A DNA stretch of 51,180 nt, taken from positions 1-51,180 of the forward strand of contig JAOTYD010000022.1 in the NCBI GenBank assembly GCA_029862005.1, given 5' to 3'. Position 1 is the stretch's first letter. Each line of letters starts with the position of its first letter. Positions 7,445 to 17,593 of this stretch are shown in pieces. Made by a program: the position numbers and the translations under genes. The notes under the pieces were generated by a model. It was not told where the DNA came from, did no database searches, and saw nothing but the letters and a program-made list of their open reading frames with translations. Source of the stretch: Gammaproteobacteria bacterium (GTDB taxonomy: Bacteria > Pseudomonadota > Gammaproteobacteria > GCA-001735895).

Positions 7445-8206
7445 ATGGCATTAGTATCAAGGGCACTGACTTCAACCTCGAATATGACCTCAGAACACGC
7501 TACAGTCGGTGAAAAAATCGTTGCTCCCGAAGCCAGGTTGGCAGCACCCGCTCGCAGCAGACCGGATCTGGTCACTAATGCCCTCCTCGCGCTGAGTATA
7601 ATCATTATCCTGGCGGCCATGTGGCAGCCGGCAAAGGCCAATGGCGATGGTCAGACGACTTTCAAGCGCATAACCACGCAATTCATCGCCGCACTGGGTG
7701 ATCCGGACGCGTCCTCTGGTAGCGGTGCGGAATCCTGGGGTCTGTGGCGTGTCGACCCGGGCCCGCGAGGTGTTCGGCTGAACAATTTTCAAAATTTGGA
7801 AGCCGCGGGTGGCGTCGCCCCGGCACAGTGGAAATTCGACCGCACCGACTGGTGGCTGGAAGAAAACGGCCTGATCATGGAGAAGCCGACTTTCCCGCTA
7901 CCTGCCGGCAAGTATATTGTCACGGGTGATCGTGAGGCCATGAGTGTGCTCACTGTTCATCCCGCGGACGAAGCCGGCGTCAAGCGCTGGGAACTCGGCA
8001 ACGGGGCGAAACTCTATGATGTCACGCATTTGCCGTGCCGCTCCGCGCGCTACACACCGGCGGGGGCTGACAATTCATGCTCACCGGCCAATGCACCGCA
8101 ACATGCTTTTCGCGTTACCCCGGGCGCCCCGATGCCTCCCGTAAAGGGCTGCAACAAACAGGACTACGCAGTTCTCTTCATCATTGCGGTGGCCGCCGAC
8201 AATTGA
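7445..8206 (+). CDS. Membrane-anchored hypothetical protein
   Basis: The ORF is up to 253 residues; the start could also be the Met at 7484, as neither has a clear ribosome-binding site. A hydrophobic segment at about 43-61 (NALLALSIIIILAAMW) is followed by a periplasmic domain of roughly 185 residues. This contains many Trp and Pro residues (ESWGLWRVDPGPRGV, DRTDWWLEENGLIM) and three Cys. Homologous hypothetical proteins of this kind occur in proteobacteria, but I cannot assign a function. It converges on the DMT transporter gene, with only 8 bases between stop codons. Confidence 0.65.
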   Translation: MALVSRALTSTSNMTSEHATVGEKIVAPEARLAAPARSRPDLVTNALLALSIIIILAAMWQPAKANGDGQTTFKRITTQFIAALGDPDASSGSGAESWGLWRVDPGPRGVRLNNFQNLEAAGGVAPAQWKFDRTDWWLEENGLIMEKPTFPLPAGKYIVTGDREAMSVLTVHPADEAGVKRWELGNGAKLYDVTHLPCRSARYTPAGADNSCSPANAPQHAFRVTPGAPMPPVKGCNKQDYAVLFIIAVAADN

Positions 8207-8214
8207 CCGCCAGC

Positions 8215-9156
8215 TCATTGGCCAGTGTCATCGGGACTCATGCTCGGTAATTTCGGTCGCGCACGACCGACCTTAATCGTCTCACGATAAATAATATAGA
8301 GCCCGCTCGATATCACGATGACGGCGCCGGCCAGCGTATAGACACCCGGTAATTCTCCCCAGACCAGGTAACCAATCAAGGCTGCCCAGATCAACGCGGA
8401 ATATTCAAACGGCGAGATGACCGCTGCCGGTCCCAGTCGAAACGCGTGGGTCAGACACATGATGCCGACACTGCCAAACATTCCTGCGAGTGCGAACAGA
8501 CCGAGGTCACCTGGAGTGGGCGTTACCCAGAAAAACGGCACAAAGATAATCCCGGTCAATGACATACCCAGCTGCGGATATAGCATCAATGCCGCCGTGT
8601 GCTCGGTGGCCTTGTAGGCACGCGTAGTAATCATGAGCAGGGCATAAAACACGACACTGCCGATAACGACGAGGCCGGCCCATTGAAAGACGCCGATACC
8701 GGGACGCAACATGACCAGCACACCGCAAAATCCGATACCGATCGCGAACCAGCGATGCCAGCCTACCGATTCTTTCAACAACGGAACCGAAAGCGCGGTA
8801 ATGAATATCGGTGCAGCGAAGGTGATCGCTATTGCATCCACTAGTTTCATCTGCGAAAGCGCCCAGAAAAAGCTGAAACTCAGTCCGAGAACCAGCAGGT
8901 AGCGACCGACGTGGGCCAGCGGGCGCCGCGTTGCAAGTGTGATCAAACCGCCGCCGCGCAGCGCGAACAGGCACAGTAGCGGCAAGCCAAACCAGCTCCG
9001 TAACGCGACCACCTGCGCCACCGGGTAATCGGCAGTCAACCACTTGATGGTCGCGTCCATCACCGCAAAAGCGGCGATGCCCGCGAGCATCATTACGATA
9101 CCCAGCGCGGGTCTGTCGGCACTATCGATTACTGCGGTCACCAATATCCTACGCAC
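8215..9156 (-). CDS. DMT-superfamily (EamA) transporter
   Basis: A 313-residue inner-membrane protein with ten hydrophobic segments arranged as two EamA repeats (about 17-150 and 160-295). The segment MDATIKWL near residue 33 is typical of EamA repeat 1, and PFEYSALIWAALIGYLVWGELP of repeat 2. The family exports amino acids, nucleobases or other small metabolites; the substrate is not predictable. The first codon is a GTG at 9156; a later start would lose only the short hydrophilic leader. It is a single gene. Confidence 0.85.
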   Translation of the reverse strand: MRRILVTAVIDSADRPALGIVMMLAGIAAFAVMDATIKWLTADYPVAQVVALRSWFGLPLLCLFALRGGGLITLATRRPLAHVGRYLLVLGLSFSFFWALSQMKLVDAIAITFAAPIFITALSVPLLKESVGWHRWFAIGIGFCGVLVMLRPGIGVFQWAGLVVIGSVVFYALLMITTRAYKATEHTAALMLYPQLGMSLTGIIFVPFFWVTPTPGDLGLFALAGMFGSVGIMCLTHAFRLGPAAVISPFEYSALIWAALIGYLVWGELPGVYTLAGAVIVISSGLYIIYRETIKVGRARPKLPSMSPDDTGQ

Positions 9157-9277
9157 TCAACGGGATTAGAGTTGATATCCAGGAAAATTCGAAAGCACCT
9201 ATACCATGAATTTATGACCCGCGTGCTTTTATTTGACACCAACACACGGCGCCAATTCGATGGTTATATAACTTTGC

Positions 9278-12200
9278 CTAGTTGTGCTCTTTATGCTTCA
9301 ACGTGTAGTAAAGCATTGGAATGACCACCAGGGTCAGCAAGGTTGAAATCAGGATACCGAAGATCAGAGCAATCGCCAATCCGCTGAAGATCGGATCATC
9401 AAGAATAAAGAAAGCCCCCAGAATCGCCGCTAACGCGGTCAGCACTATCGGCCGCGCCCGCACCACGGCAGCCTGGATAACGGCTTCCTTGAAAGCCATT
9501 CCGCTCGCCGATTGTTCGTTGATAAAATCCACCAGCAGAATGGAGTTACGCACGATAATACCCGCCAGCGCTATCATGCCGATCATCGAAGTCGCGGTAA
9601 ATTGCGCACCAAGTAGCGCGTTGCCGGGCAGCACCCCGATCACGGTGAGCGGAATCGGCGCCATGATAACAAGCGGTACCGAGTAGGACTTGAACTGCGC
9701 GACCACGAGCAGGTAAATCATCAGCAACCCGACCGAGTAAGCAATCCCCATGTCGCGAAACGTTTCATAGGTAACCTGCCATTCGCCATCCCATTTGAGG
9801 CTATATTGATACGGATTATCGGGTTGACCGACCATGTATTGTCGAATCGGCGCGTCCAGCAGCGGCGAAACGATTTCCCGCTTCAACTGGTTCAGAACAT
9901 CGAACATACCGTAAAGCGGGCTGTCATGTTCGCCGGCCATATTCGCGGTGACAAAAACAACCGGTAACAGATCTTTATGATAAATACTGTTTTCGTTGCG
10001 GGTCTCCAGCAGGGTCACCACTTCGGAAAGCGGAACCAGTTCCTGGTTGTGCGAACGCAGTTTGAGTGACAGCACGCTGGTGATATCCGCCTTGTCTCCC
10101 TCGGCCAGCTCGAGCCGCAACGGAACCGGGTATTTCATGTTATCCCGGTGCAGGTAGCCCACGTCCTCGCCGTCGACCAGTGTCGCAACCGCATTCGCGA
10201 TGCTGGCCTGGTTCAAACCGAGGCGCGTCGCCTTGGCGCGGTCGATCGCCAGTACCCAGCGCCCGGATTCAGTTTCGCTGCTATCATCGAGATCGACAAT
10301 GCCGGGAGTCTGCTCCATGACTTTACGGATATCCCTGGCAACCTGTATCTGACCCGGGTAATCGATGCCATAAATCTCCGCCACTATCGGCGCCTGCACC
10401 GGCGGACCGGGTGGAACCTCGACAATTTTGACGTTCGCGCCATAGGCATTACCAATAATTTGCAGCGGTTCGCGCATCGACAGGGCGATATCGTGGCTTT
10501 TGCGATCACGCTTCGACTTGTGCTGCAGGTTTACCTGGATATCGGACAGGTTTGATGCGGCACGCAGGTAATACTGGCGCACCAGGCCGTTGAAATTTAT
10601 CGGCGCCGCGGTACCCACGTAGCCCTGGTAATCAGTTACCTCCGGCACGGTCGCGATCTTAGCGCCGAGTTCGGCGATCACCCTGGCATTCTGCTCGAGG
10701 CTGCTACCCTCGGGCATGTCCACAATTACCTGGACTTCCGACTTGTTATCGAACGGCAGCATCTTCAGAACTACCAGTTTGAATCCGGCAAGACTCAGCG
10801 AACCCAGGATCAGTAAGATAATCACGAGTAACAGCAACCAGCGATTGCGTCGTCCCCGGGCATCGTCCAGTAACGGGTCAAACAGTCGCTTGAATAACGG
10901 GTACAGCGACTGGTCTCGCGCCGCATCTTCCGGGGCCGAGTGGGCCTTCCGAGCCAGGAGTTTCAAGCTGAGCCACGGGGTTACGATGAAGGCAACGGCA
11001 AGCGAGATCAGCATCCCGATGCTGGCATTAATTGGGATCGGGCTCATGTAGGGTCCCATTAACCCGGTCACGAATGCCATCGGCAGTAGTGCCGCGACCA
11101 CGGCAAAAGTCGCCAGTATCGTCGGCCCACCGACTTCATCAACGGCGAGCGGAATGGCCTCGGCCAGATTGCGGTTACCGGATTGCATATGTCGATGGAT
11201 ATTCTCGACCACGACAATGGCATCATCGACGAGAATACCGATCGAGAATATCAGCGCAAACAGCGAAACACGATTCAACGTAAAGCCCCAGGCCCAGGAC
11301 GCAAACAGGGTCATCGCGAGGGTAACCGCAATAGCCACTCCGACGATAAAGGCCTCGCGCAGGCCAAGCGTAACCACGACAAGCAGAACCACGACCGCGG
11401 TTGCGAACACCAGTTTTTGAATCAGGGTCAATGCTTTTTCGTTGGCGGTAGCGCCATAGTTGCGAGTTACCGTAACTTCAACGCTTTCGGGAATCACGAT
11501 GCCGCGTAATTGATCGATTCGACCTATGACCTCGTCGGCCACCTCGATGGCGTTACTGCCGGGTTTCTTGGCAACGGCCAGTGTTACCGCGGGGAACCTG
11601 CCGCTCACGCTAATACCCTTGTCAGCCGCTGCCGGCCCGGTCCCGAACCAGACGTACTGGTCAGACTGCGATGGTGTAATTTCGATGGTTGCGATATCAC
11701 CAAGCGCTATCGGAACCCCGTTCGACAACCCGATAATCAAATCCTGGATTTCAGAGGGATCACTTAAAAAGGTACCGGATTGCAGCTTGATTTCACGATT
11801 GTCACGCACCAGGTTACCCGCATCGCGCGACTGGTTGGCGGCAACGATACCGGCCTTGACCTGCTCGAGGTCAATATTAAATCCCGCCAGACGCACCGGA
11901 TCGAGCAGTATTCTGACTGCCTGGTGAGTACCACCAATCGAGTAGATATCGCGTGTACCGGGTACTCGCTTAAGTTCCGCCTCGAGCGAATGGCTGACCT
12001 GCAGTAAATCGATACCGCCGCGCTGTGGATCCTGGCTCCACAAAGTCAGGGCGACGATAGGAACGTCGTCGATACCCCGGGGCTTGATGATCGGCTGGCC
12101 GACACCCATGTTGGCCGGTAGCCAGTCGGCATTGGAAAACACCTTGTTATAAAGCCGGACAATTGCCTGCGCGCGCGCTTCACCGACCTCGAACTGAACC

Positions 12201-12496
12201 GTCAGGATTGCAATTCCGGGTTTTGATACCGAGTATACGTGCTCGACACCGGCAATTTCCGAGAGCACCTGTTCGGCGGGCGTGCTGACCACTTGCTCCA
12301 CTTCGTAAGCCGTCGCACCGGGAAACGGTATAAAAACGTTGGCGAAGGTAACATTGATCTGGGGTTCTTCCTCGCGCGGCGTTACCATCACCGCGAATAC
12401 GCCCATTAACAATCCGATCAGCGCTAACAGCGGCGTGATTTCAGATTGCAGGAAAGTTTTCGCCACCCAGCCGGACGGACCGAGAGACTGGCTCAT
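9278..12496 (-). CDS. RND efflux transporter permease (AcrB/HAE1 superfamily)
   Basis: A 1072-residue inner-membrane proton-driven pump of normal length for the family. It has TM1 near 20-40, a first large periplasmic loop, TM2-7 (about 360-560), a second periplasmic loop, and TM8-12 at the C-terminus. The TM4 segment GILVDDAIVVVENIHRH carries the Asp pair used for proton relay. The gene starts 4 bases inside the end of the adaptor gene (ATGA overlap), so the two are co-translated. No outer-membrane channel is in the operon; the TolC-like protein at 20358 could serve. A candidate repressor site sits upstream of the operon. The substrate is unknown. Confidence 0.93.
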   Translation of the reverse strand: MSQSLGPSGWVAKTFLQSEITPLLALIGLLMGVFAVMVTPREEEPQINVTFANVFIPFPGATAYEVEQVVSTPAEQVLSEIAGVEHVYSVSKPGIAILTVQFEVGEARAQAIVRLYNKVFSNADWLPANMGVGQPIIKPRGIDDVPIVALTLWSQDPQRGGIDLLQVSHSLEAELKRVPGTRDIYSIGGTHQAVRILLDPVRLAGFNIDLEQVKAGIVAANQSRDAGNLVRDNREIKLQSGTFLSDPSEIQDLIIGLSNGVPIALGDIATIEITPSQSDQYVWFGTGPAAADKGISVSGRFPAVTLAVAKKPGSNAIEVADEVIGRIDQLRGIVIPESVEVTVTRNYGATANEKALTLIQKLVFATAVVVLLVVVTLGLREAFIVGVAIAVTLAMTLFASWAWGFTLNRVSLFALIFSIGILVDDAIVVVENIHRHMQSGNRNLAEAIPLAVDEVGGPTILATFAVVAALLPMAFVTGLMGPYMSPIPINASIGMLISLAVAFIVTPWLSLKLLARKAHSAPEDAARDQSLYPLFKRLFDPLLDDARGRRNRWLLLLVIILLILGSLSLAGFKLVVLKMLPFDNKSEVQVIVDMPEGSSLEQNARVIAELGAKIATVPEVTDYQGYVGTAAPINFNGLVRQYYLRAASNLSDIQVNLQHKSKRDRKSHDIALSMREPLQIIGNAYGANVKIVEVPPGPPVQAPIVAEIYGIDYPGQIQVARDIRKVMEQTPGIVDLDDSSETESGRWVLAIDRAKATRLGLNQASIANAVATLVDGEDVGYLHRDNMKYPVPLRLELAEGDKADITSVLSLKLRSHNQELVPLSEVVTLLETRNENSIYHKDLLPVVFVTANMAGEHDSPLYGMFDVLNQLKREIVSPLLDAPIRQYMVGQPDNPYQYSLKWDGEWQVTYETFRDMGIAYSVGLLMIYLLVVAQFKSYSVPLVIMAPIPLTVIGVLPGNALLGAQFTATSMIGMIALAGIIVRNSILLVDFINEQSASGMAFKEAVIQAAVVRARPIVLTALAAILGAFFILDDPIFSGLAIALIFGILISTLLTLVVIPMLYYTLKHKEHN

Positions 12497-13533
12497 TCGG
12501 CAGCATCCAGCTGGCGTTTGTGCTCGATACCAGCGCGCACCGGATCGAGTGCAATTGTTTCACCTTCATCAAGCCCGGCCAGAATTTCGACCTGGTCACC
12601 GATACGATTACCGGGTCGCACCTGGCGAAATGAAAGCTGACCCGTCTTATCCAGCACGTAGACCGCGTTGACTTCGGCGCGCGATACGACAGCCTGTTGT
12701 GGCAACAGCAGGCGCTCCGTGGTGCCGGTTTTCAGGGAGACCTTTACCAGCATACCGGGAAACAGTGCCTGGTCGGTCTCGGCCAGGTCCAGGCGTATCG
12801 GAAAGCTGTGGTTCTGCGGATTAGCGAACGGGTGAATGGTAATCCGGGTGACTTCCACCGCGCTGCCGTCTTCGAGCAGAAGTACGCGCGCCACCCCATA
12901 CTCGCGCAAACCGGCAATAATCGACTGCGGCACGTTGGCGCTGACACGCAACTGACCCAGCGCATAGCCGGTCATAATTGGCTGACCGGGACCGACGCTC
13001 TCTCCCGGTTCAACATGACGCTCAACCACGACCCCGCTGTAGGGCGCACGCACCACGGTATAACCTAACTGTTCCTCGGCCTGGGCAAGGTTTGCCTCGG
13101 CCGAAGCCACACGCGCCTGCGCGCCCTTCAGGTTGGCGCTGGCCGTGTCGAGCACTGACTGCGAAATCAGTTTTTGCCTGCGTAAATCCTGGTTGCGTTT
13201 GAACTCGAGTTGCGTGTCTTGCAAATTTGCGCTGGCTTCATCGAGGGCCGCGCGCGCTTTTTGCCGCTGCGCGCGATATTCCCGATCGCGAATGGTCAAA
13301 ACAACCTGGCCCTGCTCCACGAAATCGTCCACGTCAAAGTTTACCGATTCGATTTTTCCGGTGACCTCGGCCGACAAGGTTGCTTGCTGACGCGCCTCGA
13401 CAACCCCGTCGACCAGGTATTCGAGCGGCATTTGCAGCCTTTTCGACGTTATCGTTTGTAACCCGTCCGCAGCGTATCCCGGGGCGGCAGTCAAACCCAG
13501 GCACAAAATGATAATCGCAGGCATAATACGCAT
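12493..13533 (-). CDS. RND periplasmic adaptor (membrane-fusion) protein
   Basis: A 346-residue HlyD/AcrA-type adaptor joining the RND pump to an outer-membrane channel. It has a signal peptide (1-21), then a lipoyl half-motif, an alpha-hairpin with heptad-like Ala/Gln/Leu spacing (about 85-150), a second lipoyl half (VVRAPYSGVVVERHVEPGE), a beta-barrel and a membrane-proximal domain. No lipobox Cys is seen, so it is probably soluble or loosely anchored. It is first gene of a two-gene operon divergent from the DUF255 gene; the shared region has a perfect inverted repeat over the predicted promoter. Confidence 0.92.
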   Translation of the reverse strand: MRIMPAIIILCLGLTAAPGYAADGLQTITSKRLQMPLEYLVDGVVEARQQATLSAEVTGKIESVNFDVDDFVEQGQVVLTIRDREYRAQRQKARAALDEASANLQDTQLEFKRNQDLRRQKLISQSVLDTASANLKGAQARVASAEANLAQAEEQLGYTVVRAPYSGVVVERHVEPGESVGPGQPIMTGYALGQLRVSANVPQSIIAGLREYGVARVLLLEDGSAVEVTRITIHPFANPQNHSFPIRLDLAETDQALFPGMLVKVSLKTGTTERLLLPQQAVVSRAEVNAVYVLDKTGQLSFRQVRPGNRIGDQVEILAGLDEGETIALDPVRAGIEHKRQLDAAE

Positions 13534-13576
13534 TCAGGACTCCCGGCTACCCATTAACAAAGCTTGATTTTAAACT

Positions 13577-13598
13577 TATATTAGAGTTTTCTAATATA
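13577..13598. promoter_or_regulatory. Operator 1: TATATTAG-N6-CTAATATA
   Basis: A perfect 8-bp inverted repeat with a 6-base spacer, between the divergent RND-adaptor and DUF255 genes. On the minus strand it covers the -10 region of a plausible promoter (TTGAAT at 13605-13600, 16 bases, TAATAT), so a bound protein would block the RND operon. The same element with the same spacing occurs at 19010-19031. The form (ATTAG...CTAAT) resembles sites of winged-helix ArsR-family repressors such as the NolR/BigR group; this family assignment is inference. Confidence 0.75.
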
Positions 13599-13664
13599 GA
13601 TTCAATATCACCTAAGAGGTAGTATTCCGGGTTGTACAAACCTGTTGTTGATATCGGACAATCT

Positions 13665-15464
13665 ATGCGGATTTATCGCTATTTGATGCAGAAATTAATC
13701 CTCGGGCTTGTTATCGGTCTCGGGGCATCCGGCGCGGTCGCAAGTAACCAGCTCGAAGGACATCCCTCACCTTACCTAGCCCTGCACGCCGGAGATCCCG
13801 TTAACTGGCGCCAGTGGCAGGAGGATGTATTTGAGGATGCGGGTAGCGGTAACCGCCTGGTATTTGTTTCGGTTGGATATTTCTCCTGCCACTGGTGCCA
13901 CGTCATGCAACAGGAAAGTTACCAGAATGAAGAAATCGCCAAAATCCTTAACCAGAAATATATCGCGGTCAAGGTCGACCGTGAACTCGACCCGGACCTC
14001 GATCAGCGCTTGATAGAGTTTGTCGAGTTGACCCGTGGTTCAGCCGGCTGGCCGTTGAATGTATTCCTGACACCAGACGGATTTCCGATTACCGGCTTTA
14101 CTTACCTGCCCCCCAATGATTTCGCCCGCGTACTGCAGGAACTCGACGCCACCTGGCAAAAGGATCATGTCAAGCTATCGAGCGCCGCACATCAATTTTT
14201 TGAAACCCAGATGCAGGACACGGAGAACCAGGCATTTTTAGCCCCGCAGATACCGTCCGCAGAACTGACTAACGCCTTCGTATCGCAAACCATGCTGCTT
14301 GCGGACGAACTGCAGGGTGGTATCGGCAATACCAGCAAGTTCCCGAACGTTCCCCAATTGGATACCCTGCTAACGATCATCGGCAATAATAAGGCGCTCG
14401 ATAGAGATGTCGCCGACTTTGTGCAGTTGACCCTGCATATGATGGCGGCGCGCAACCTTCACGATCATGTCAACGGCGGTTTCTTTCGCTACACCACCGA
14501 TCCCGATTGGCAGACACCGCATTTCGAAAAAATGCTGTATGACAATGCCCAGCTTGCACGGCTATATTTACGTGCGCATCAGCTGTGGCCAGACCAGGGC
14601 CATGCAGATGTCGCCCTGCGCACGCTCGATTTTGTCGAGGCAAACTTGAAACATCCGGCCGGCGGGTACATGTCGAGCCTGTCTGCGGTTGATATCGACA
14701 ACAAGGAAGGCGGAGCTTACTTCTGGACCAGGGAGCAGCTGGACGCCGTGCTCGCCGATCCTGAGATGGAATACCTGAGCGAGCTGTGGCAGCTGGATAC
14801 CCGAACCAGCGAATTCCTGATCCCGCCATTGACAGGTCCAGAGGTTCCCGGAAAACCGGCTAAAAATAATCCAATTCTCAGAAAACTGCAGTCACGCGGT
14901 AGCGCAAGCATGCCCGCCGACGATAAGCGCCTGGCCGGCTGGAACGCCATGATGCTCGAAGCCCTGACTGCAGCGGCCGATATTGATCCTCGTTACCGGG
15001 AACGTGCCGAGAGTCTGTTTCAATACATGCTAACTGATTTTTATCTCGATGGAACGCTGATTCGATTCGCCGGTAATGCCAGCGCTGCCGTCGCGGTACT
15101 CGAAGACTATGCCCAGGTAGCGCATGCCTTTTACCGTTTCGGTAAACGTTTCGATGATGATGAAGCCTTGCAGTCGGCCAGGCAACTGACCGAACGTGCG
15201 CATGGGCTTTTTCTCAGGAATGGCCGCTGGCAACAGAAGGCACGGTCCTTGATCCCGATTGCGCCCGGTAAATGGATCATTCCGGACCAGGTGTTCTTTT
15301 CACCAATGTCGCTCTGGCTTGAGGTCGCACTCGAGGCGCCAGGCTTGAATCCGGAGGTGCGCGCCAGCGCTACCGACATGTTGCAGCGAGCAACCCAGGA
15401 TATGTTTGATTCCCCCTACTTTTATGGCAGCTTCATCATGCTGCGCACTAGCAGTCGGAGCTAG
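13665..15464 (+). CDS. DUF255 thioredoxin-domain protein (YyaL/Spata20-like), exported
   Basis: A 599-residue protein. I prefer ATG 13665 over the TTG at 13632 because it gives a clean signal peptide (MRIYRYL...GASGAVAS). ATG 13686 is also possible. The first ~170 residues are the DUF255 thioredoxin-like domain, with the conserved HPSPYLALHAGDPVNW opening and the redox motif C-H-W-C in FSCHWCHVMQQES. The remainder is an (alpha/alpha)6-like domain similar to N-acylglucosamine 2-epimerase-type barrels, with HFEKMLYDNAQL. Most family members are cytosolic; this one carries an export signal. The CHWCH string mimics a heme site but belongs to the thioredoxin motif. It is divergent from the RND operon across operator 1. 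Confidence 0.88.
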   Translation: MRIYRYLMQKLILGLVIGLGASGAVASNQLEGHPSPYLALHAGDPVNWRQWQEDVFEDAGSGNRLVFVSVGYFSCHWCHVMQQESYQNEEIAKILNQKYIAVKVDRELDPDLDQRLIEFVELTRGSAGWPLNVFLTPDGFPITGFTYLPPNDFARVLQELDATWQKDHVKLSSAAHQFFETQMQDTENQAFLAPQIPSAELTNAFVSQTMLLADELQGGIGNTSKFPNVPQLDTLLTIIGNNKALDRDVADFVQLTLHMMAARNLHDHVNGGFFRYTTDPDWQTPHFEKMLYDNAQLARLYLRAHQLWPDQGHADVALRTLDFVEANLKHPAGGYMSSLSAVDIDNKEGGAYFWTREQLDAVLADPEMEYLSELWQLDTRTSEFLIPPLTGPEVPGKPAKNNPILRKLQSRGSASMPADDKRLAGWNAMMLEALTAAADIDPRYRERAESLFQYMLTDFYLDGTLIRFAGNASAAVAVLEDYAQVAHAFYRFGKRFDDDEALQSARQLTERAHGLFLRNGRWQQKARSLIPIAPGKWIIPDQVFFSPMSLWLEVALEAPGLNPEVRASATDMLQRATQDMFDSPYFYGSFIMLRTSSRS

Positions 15465-15658
15465 TGCAGGCCTGCTCGTTAACAGGTTAGGTCCGCGAAT
15501 CAAATTTAGTTAATATAGCACAACCCGAATGAACATCTACTAATAGAATAGGCCTTGTGATAAATTCCTCCTGCCGGGATAACCGTCGTTTTATATTTTG
15601 CCAAATGTCATGGCCTAAACACCAGAACCAGCTTCTCAACCATCTAACCGCAAACTAA

Positions 15659-17077
15659 ATGGAACAAAACAGAATGAAGAAAATCAACCTGATTCTTTGC
15701 CATAGCCTCGTGTTTGTCCTTGTTGGCTGTGCCAGTACAAAAGAAGTAGAGCCGTTATCGGCTGATGAATTGAAACAGGCAGTTGCCGAGGTCGAGGGAC
15801 TTATAAAAGAGGCCGACATTAACCAGGCCGAGTTGCTGTCCTACAAGGAATACACGAAAGGATCGAATTTTCTGGGGAAAGCACAACGGGGCCTATCGGG
15901 CAATTATCAAGCCGATTACATCCTCAAAAACGCGGCTGAGGGCAAAGCCCAATTGCAGCAAGCACTAAAAAACACCCGGACCAGAACGCCTAACGCCACC
16001 CGTATACTTGAAGCGAGGAAGGCTGCACTCGACGCCGGTTTGAAAGGCAGCACAGAGATTGCAAGCGCAATGGTTGATGTCGATGAAGACTTAACCGATG
16101 AAACAGACAATTTTTCACGCGCCCTCGAACCGCAGGAATTCTCGGAATTTCAAAAGAAATACCTCGAACTGGAGACCAGGGCAGTCCAGTTCAGGGAGCT
16201 TGATGCGATTAAACAGGCCAACCAGAAAGCTGCCGGTCAAGACGCAAGAAAACTTGCACCGGATTCGCTGAGAACCGCTTTACTGGACGTCAACGAAGCT
16301 GAAAACATCATCGCCCAGAGTCCCCGCGATCCCAAGGTCTACGAGCTCAGCGTAACCATAGCGGAAGAAAGCTCCGTTTTGCTGACAGATGTAATGGACG
16401 TGATTTTAAACGCCCCGGGAACGCCGGAAGATATCGCATTAAAAATTGTTCAACAGAACAGGGAGTTAGAAAAACTCTCTGCAAATGTTGGCAGTCTGCA
16501 ACAGAACCTGGAGTCGACCCAGTCCAATTTGATGGAGACGGAAGGCGCGCTGAAGCAACAGAACCTGGAATTGGAGTCGACCCGGTCAAATTTACAGGAA
16601 ACCGAGAGCGCGCTGCTGCTGCAAAACCAGGAACTGGAGAAATCTTCCACGCAAGTCAGGTTCCAGCGAGCCATGGATCAGGCGGTAAAAGAATTTCCCG
16701 ATGACGAAGCATCGGTTTATCAGCAGGGCAGCAAATTGATTTTCAGGCTCAAGAAAATTAACTTCGCAACCGGTTCTGCCACGATTCCGGTCGCGTCGAA
16801 ACCACTGCTGGCGAAGGTCAACGACATCATCCGATTCGTCGGCGCAGAACTGGTTGCCGTGGAAGGCCATACCGACTCGGTTGGATCCGCCGAACTGAAC
16901 AAAAGCCTTTCGACCAAGCGGGCAATTTCGGTCGCAAACTACCTGTCATCCCTCGGGGGCGGCTACAAGATCGGCTATGTCGGATACGGTGAGTCCAGAC
17001 CGATTGTCACCAACGAGACCAAAGAAGGTCGTGCGATTAACCGGCGGGTTGACCTGGTGGTAACTGCCAGGAAGTAG
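15659..17077 (+). CDS. OmpA-family peptidoglycan-binding lipoprotein with DUF4398-like N-terminus
   Basis: Up to 472 residues; the Met at 15674 (MKKINLIL) is the likelier start. The signal ends in a lipobox, LVGC, so the protein is an outer-membrane lipoprotein. The N-terminal region resembles DUF4398, a helical domain. Residues about 255-335 are a coiled coil made of two or three copies of a unit around QNLESTQSNLMETEGAL. The C-terminal ~115 residues are an OmpA domain with INFATGSATI and VEGHTDSVGSAELNKSLSTKRA, and the NRRVDLVV end, which binds peptidoglycan. It probably ties the outer membrane to the cell wall. It converges on the motor-like operon, and a partnership with that operon is possible. 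Confidence 0.88.
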   Translation: MEQNRMKKINLILCHSLVFVLVGCASTKEVEPLSADELKQAVAEVEGLIKEADINQAELLSYKEYTKGSNFLGKAQRGLSGNYQADYILKNAAEGKAQLQQALKNTRTRTPNATRILEARKAALDAGLKGSTEIASAMVDVDEDLTDETDNFSRALEPQEFSEFQKKYLELETRAVQFRELDAIKQANQKAAGQDARKLAPDSLRTALLDVNEAENIIAQSPRDPKVYELSVTIAEESSVLLTDVMDVILNAPGTPEDIALKIVQQNRELEKLSANVGSLQQNLESTQSNLMETEGALKQQNLELESTRSNLQETESALLLQNQELEKSSTQVRFQRAMDQAVKEFPDDEASVYQQGSKLIFRLKKINFATGSATIPVASKPLLAKVNDIIRFVGAELVAVEGHTDSVGSAELNKSLSTKRAISVANYLSSLGGGYKIGYVGYGESRPIVTNETKEGRAINRRVDLVVTARK

Positions 17078-17095
17078 TTTCCAGGATACAGAACT

Positions 17096-17593
17096 TCAAC
17101 CGTCTTCCGGTTCAATAGTCGATTTACGAGACTTGATATCTCGCTGCACGGACTCAAATTCGATTTCAGGTTTTGCACCTGATCCTCCAGCCCGCGGTTT
17201 GCCCACGAATCGTTCCCCCTGCTGCTGGCGCCGTATCGTATCGTCAACCCGCTGATGCAGCAGCTTGTTGTAGGGCAATCGAAACGAGCGTGGCACGAGC
17301 TGATCACTGTCGAGATCCCTGAGCCAGAGATAAATACCGCCAGCCTCATCGGTTTTCAGATCCGGTTCGATGACGATACTGCTAATCAATTCGAAACTCG
17401 GGGGAATACCGTTTGCAGCCGGCCATCCGAGATAATCCTGCAGCGCATTGTAATGCCAGAGGTAGAATCCGAGGCACAGGGACGCCAGCACCAGTTTCAG
17501 CCCGGCGCCAATTTCACTTTTAAAAATGGCCAGCAACACCAGGCTCAGTAAAAAAACGTAGGCCAGGCCGAGCGCAATGACCGACGTCGTCAC
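17096..17593 (-). CDS. Hypothetical membrane protein, third gene of the motor-like operon
   Basis: A 165-residue protein with two N-terminal membrane helices (about 3-24 and 29-50) and a hydrophilic tail of about 110 residues, basic near RQQQGERFVGKPRAGG. No family recognised. Its ATG overlaps the TGA of the gene before it by 4 bases, so it is translated with the ExbB- and ExbD-like proteins and likely belongs to the same complex. Helix-tail topology would be compatible with an accessory coupling subunit, but this is inference. Confidence 0.75.
   Translation of the reverse strand: MTTSVIALGLAYVFLLSLVLLAIFKSEIGAGLKLVLASLCLGFYLWHYNALQDYLGWPAANGIPPSFELISSIVIEPDLKTDEAGGIYLWLRDLDSDQLVPRSFRLPYNKLLHQRVDDTIRRQQQGERFVGKPRAGGSGAKPEIEFESVQRDIKSRKSTIEPEDG

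Noticed and set aside
13900-13920. CHWCH (13665 protein) and CPFCH (19748 protein) look like heme sites
   Set aside because: Both are thioredoxin active-site motifs (C-H-W-C, C-P-F-C) in thioredoxin-fold domains, so they were not counted among the 37 heme sites.
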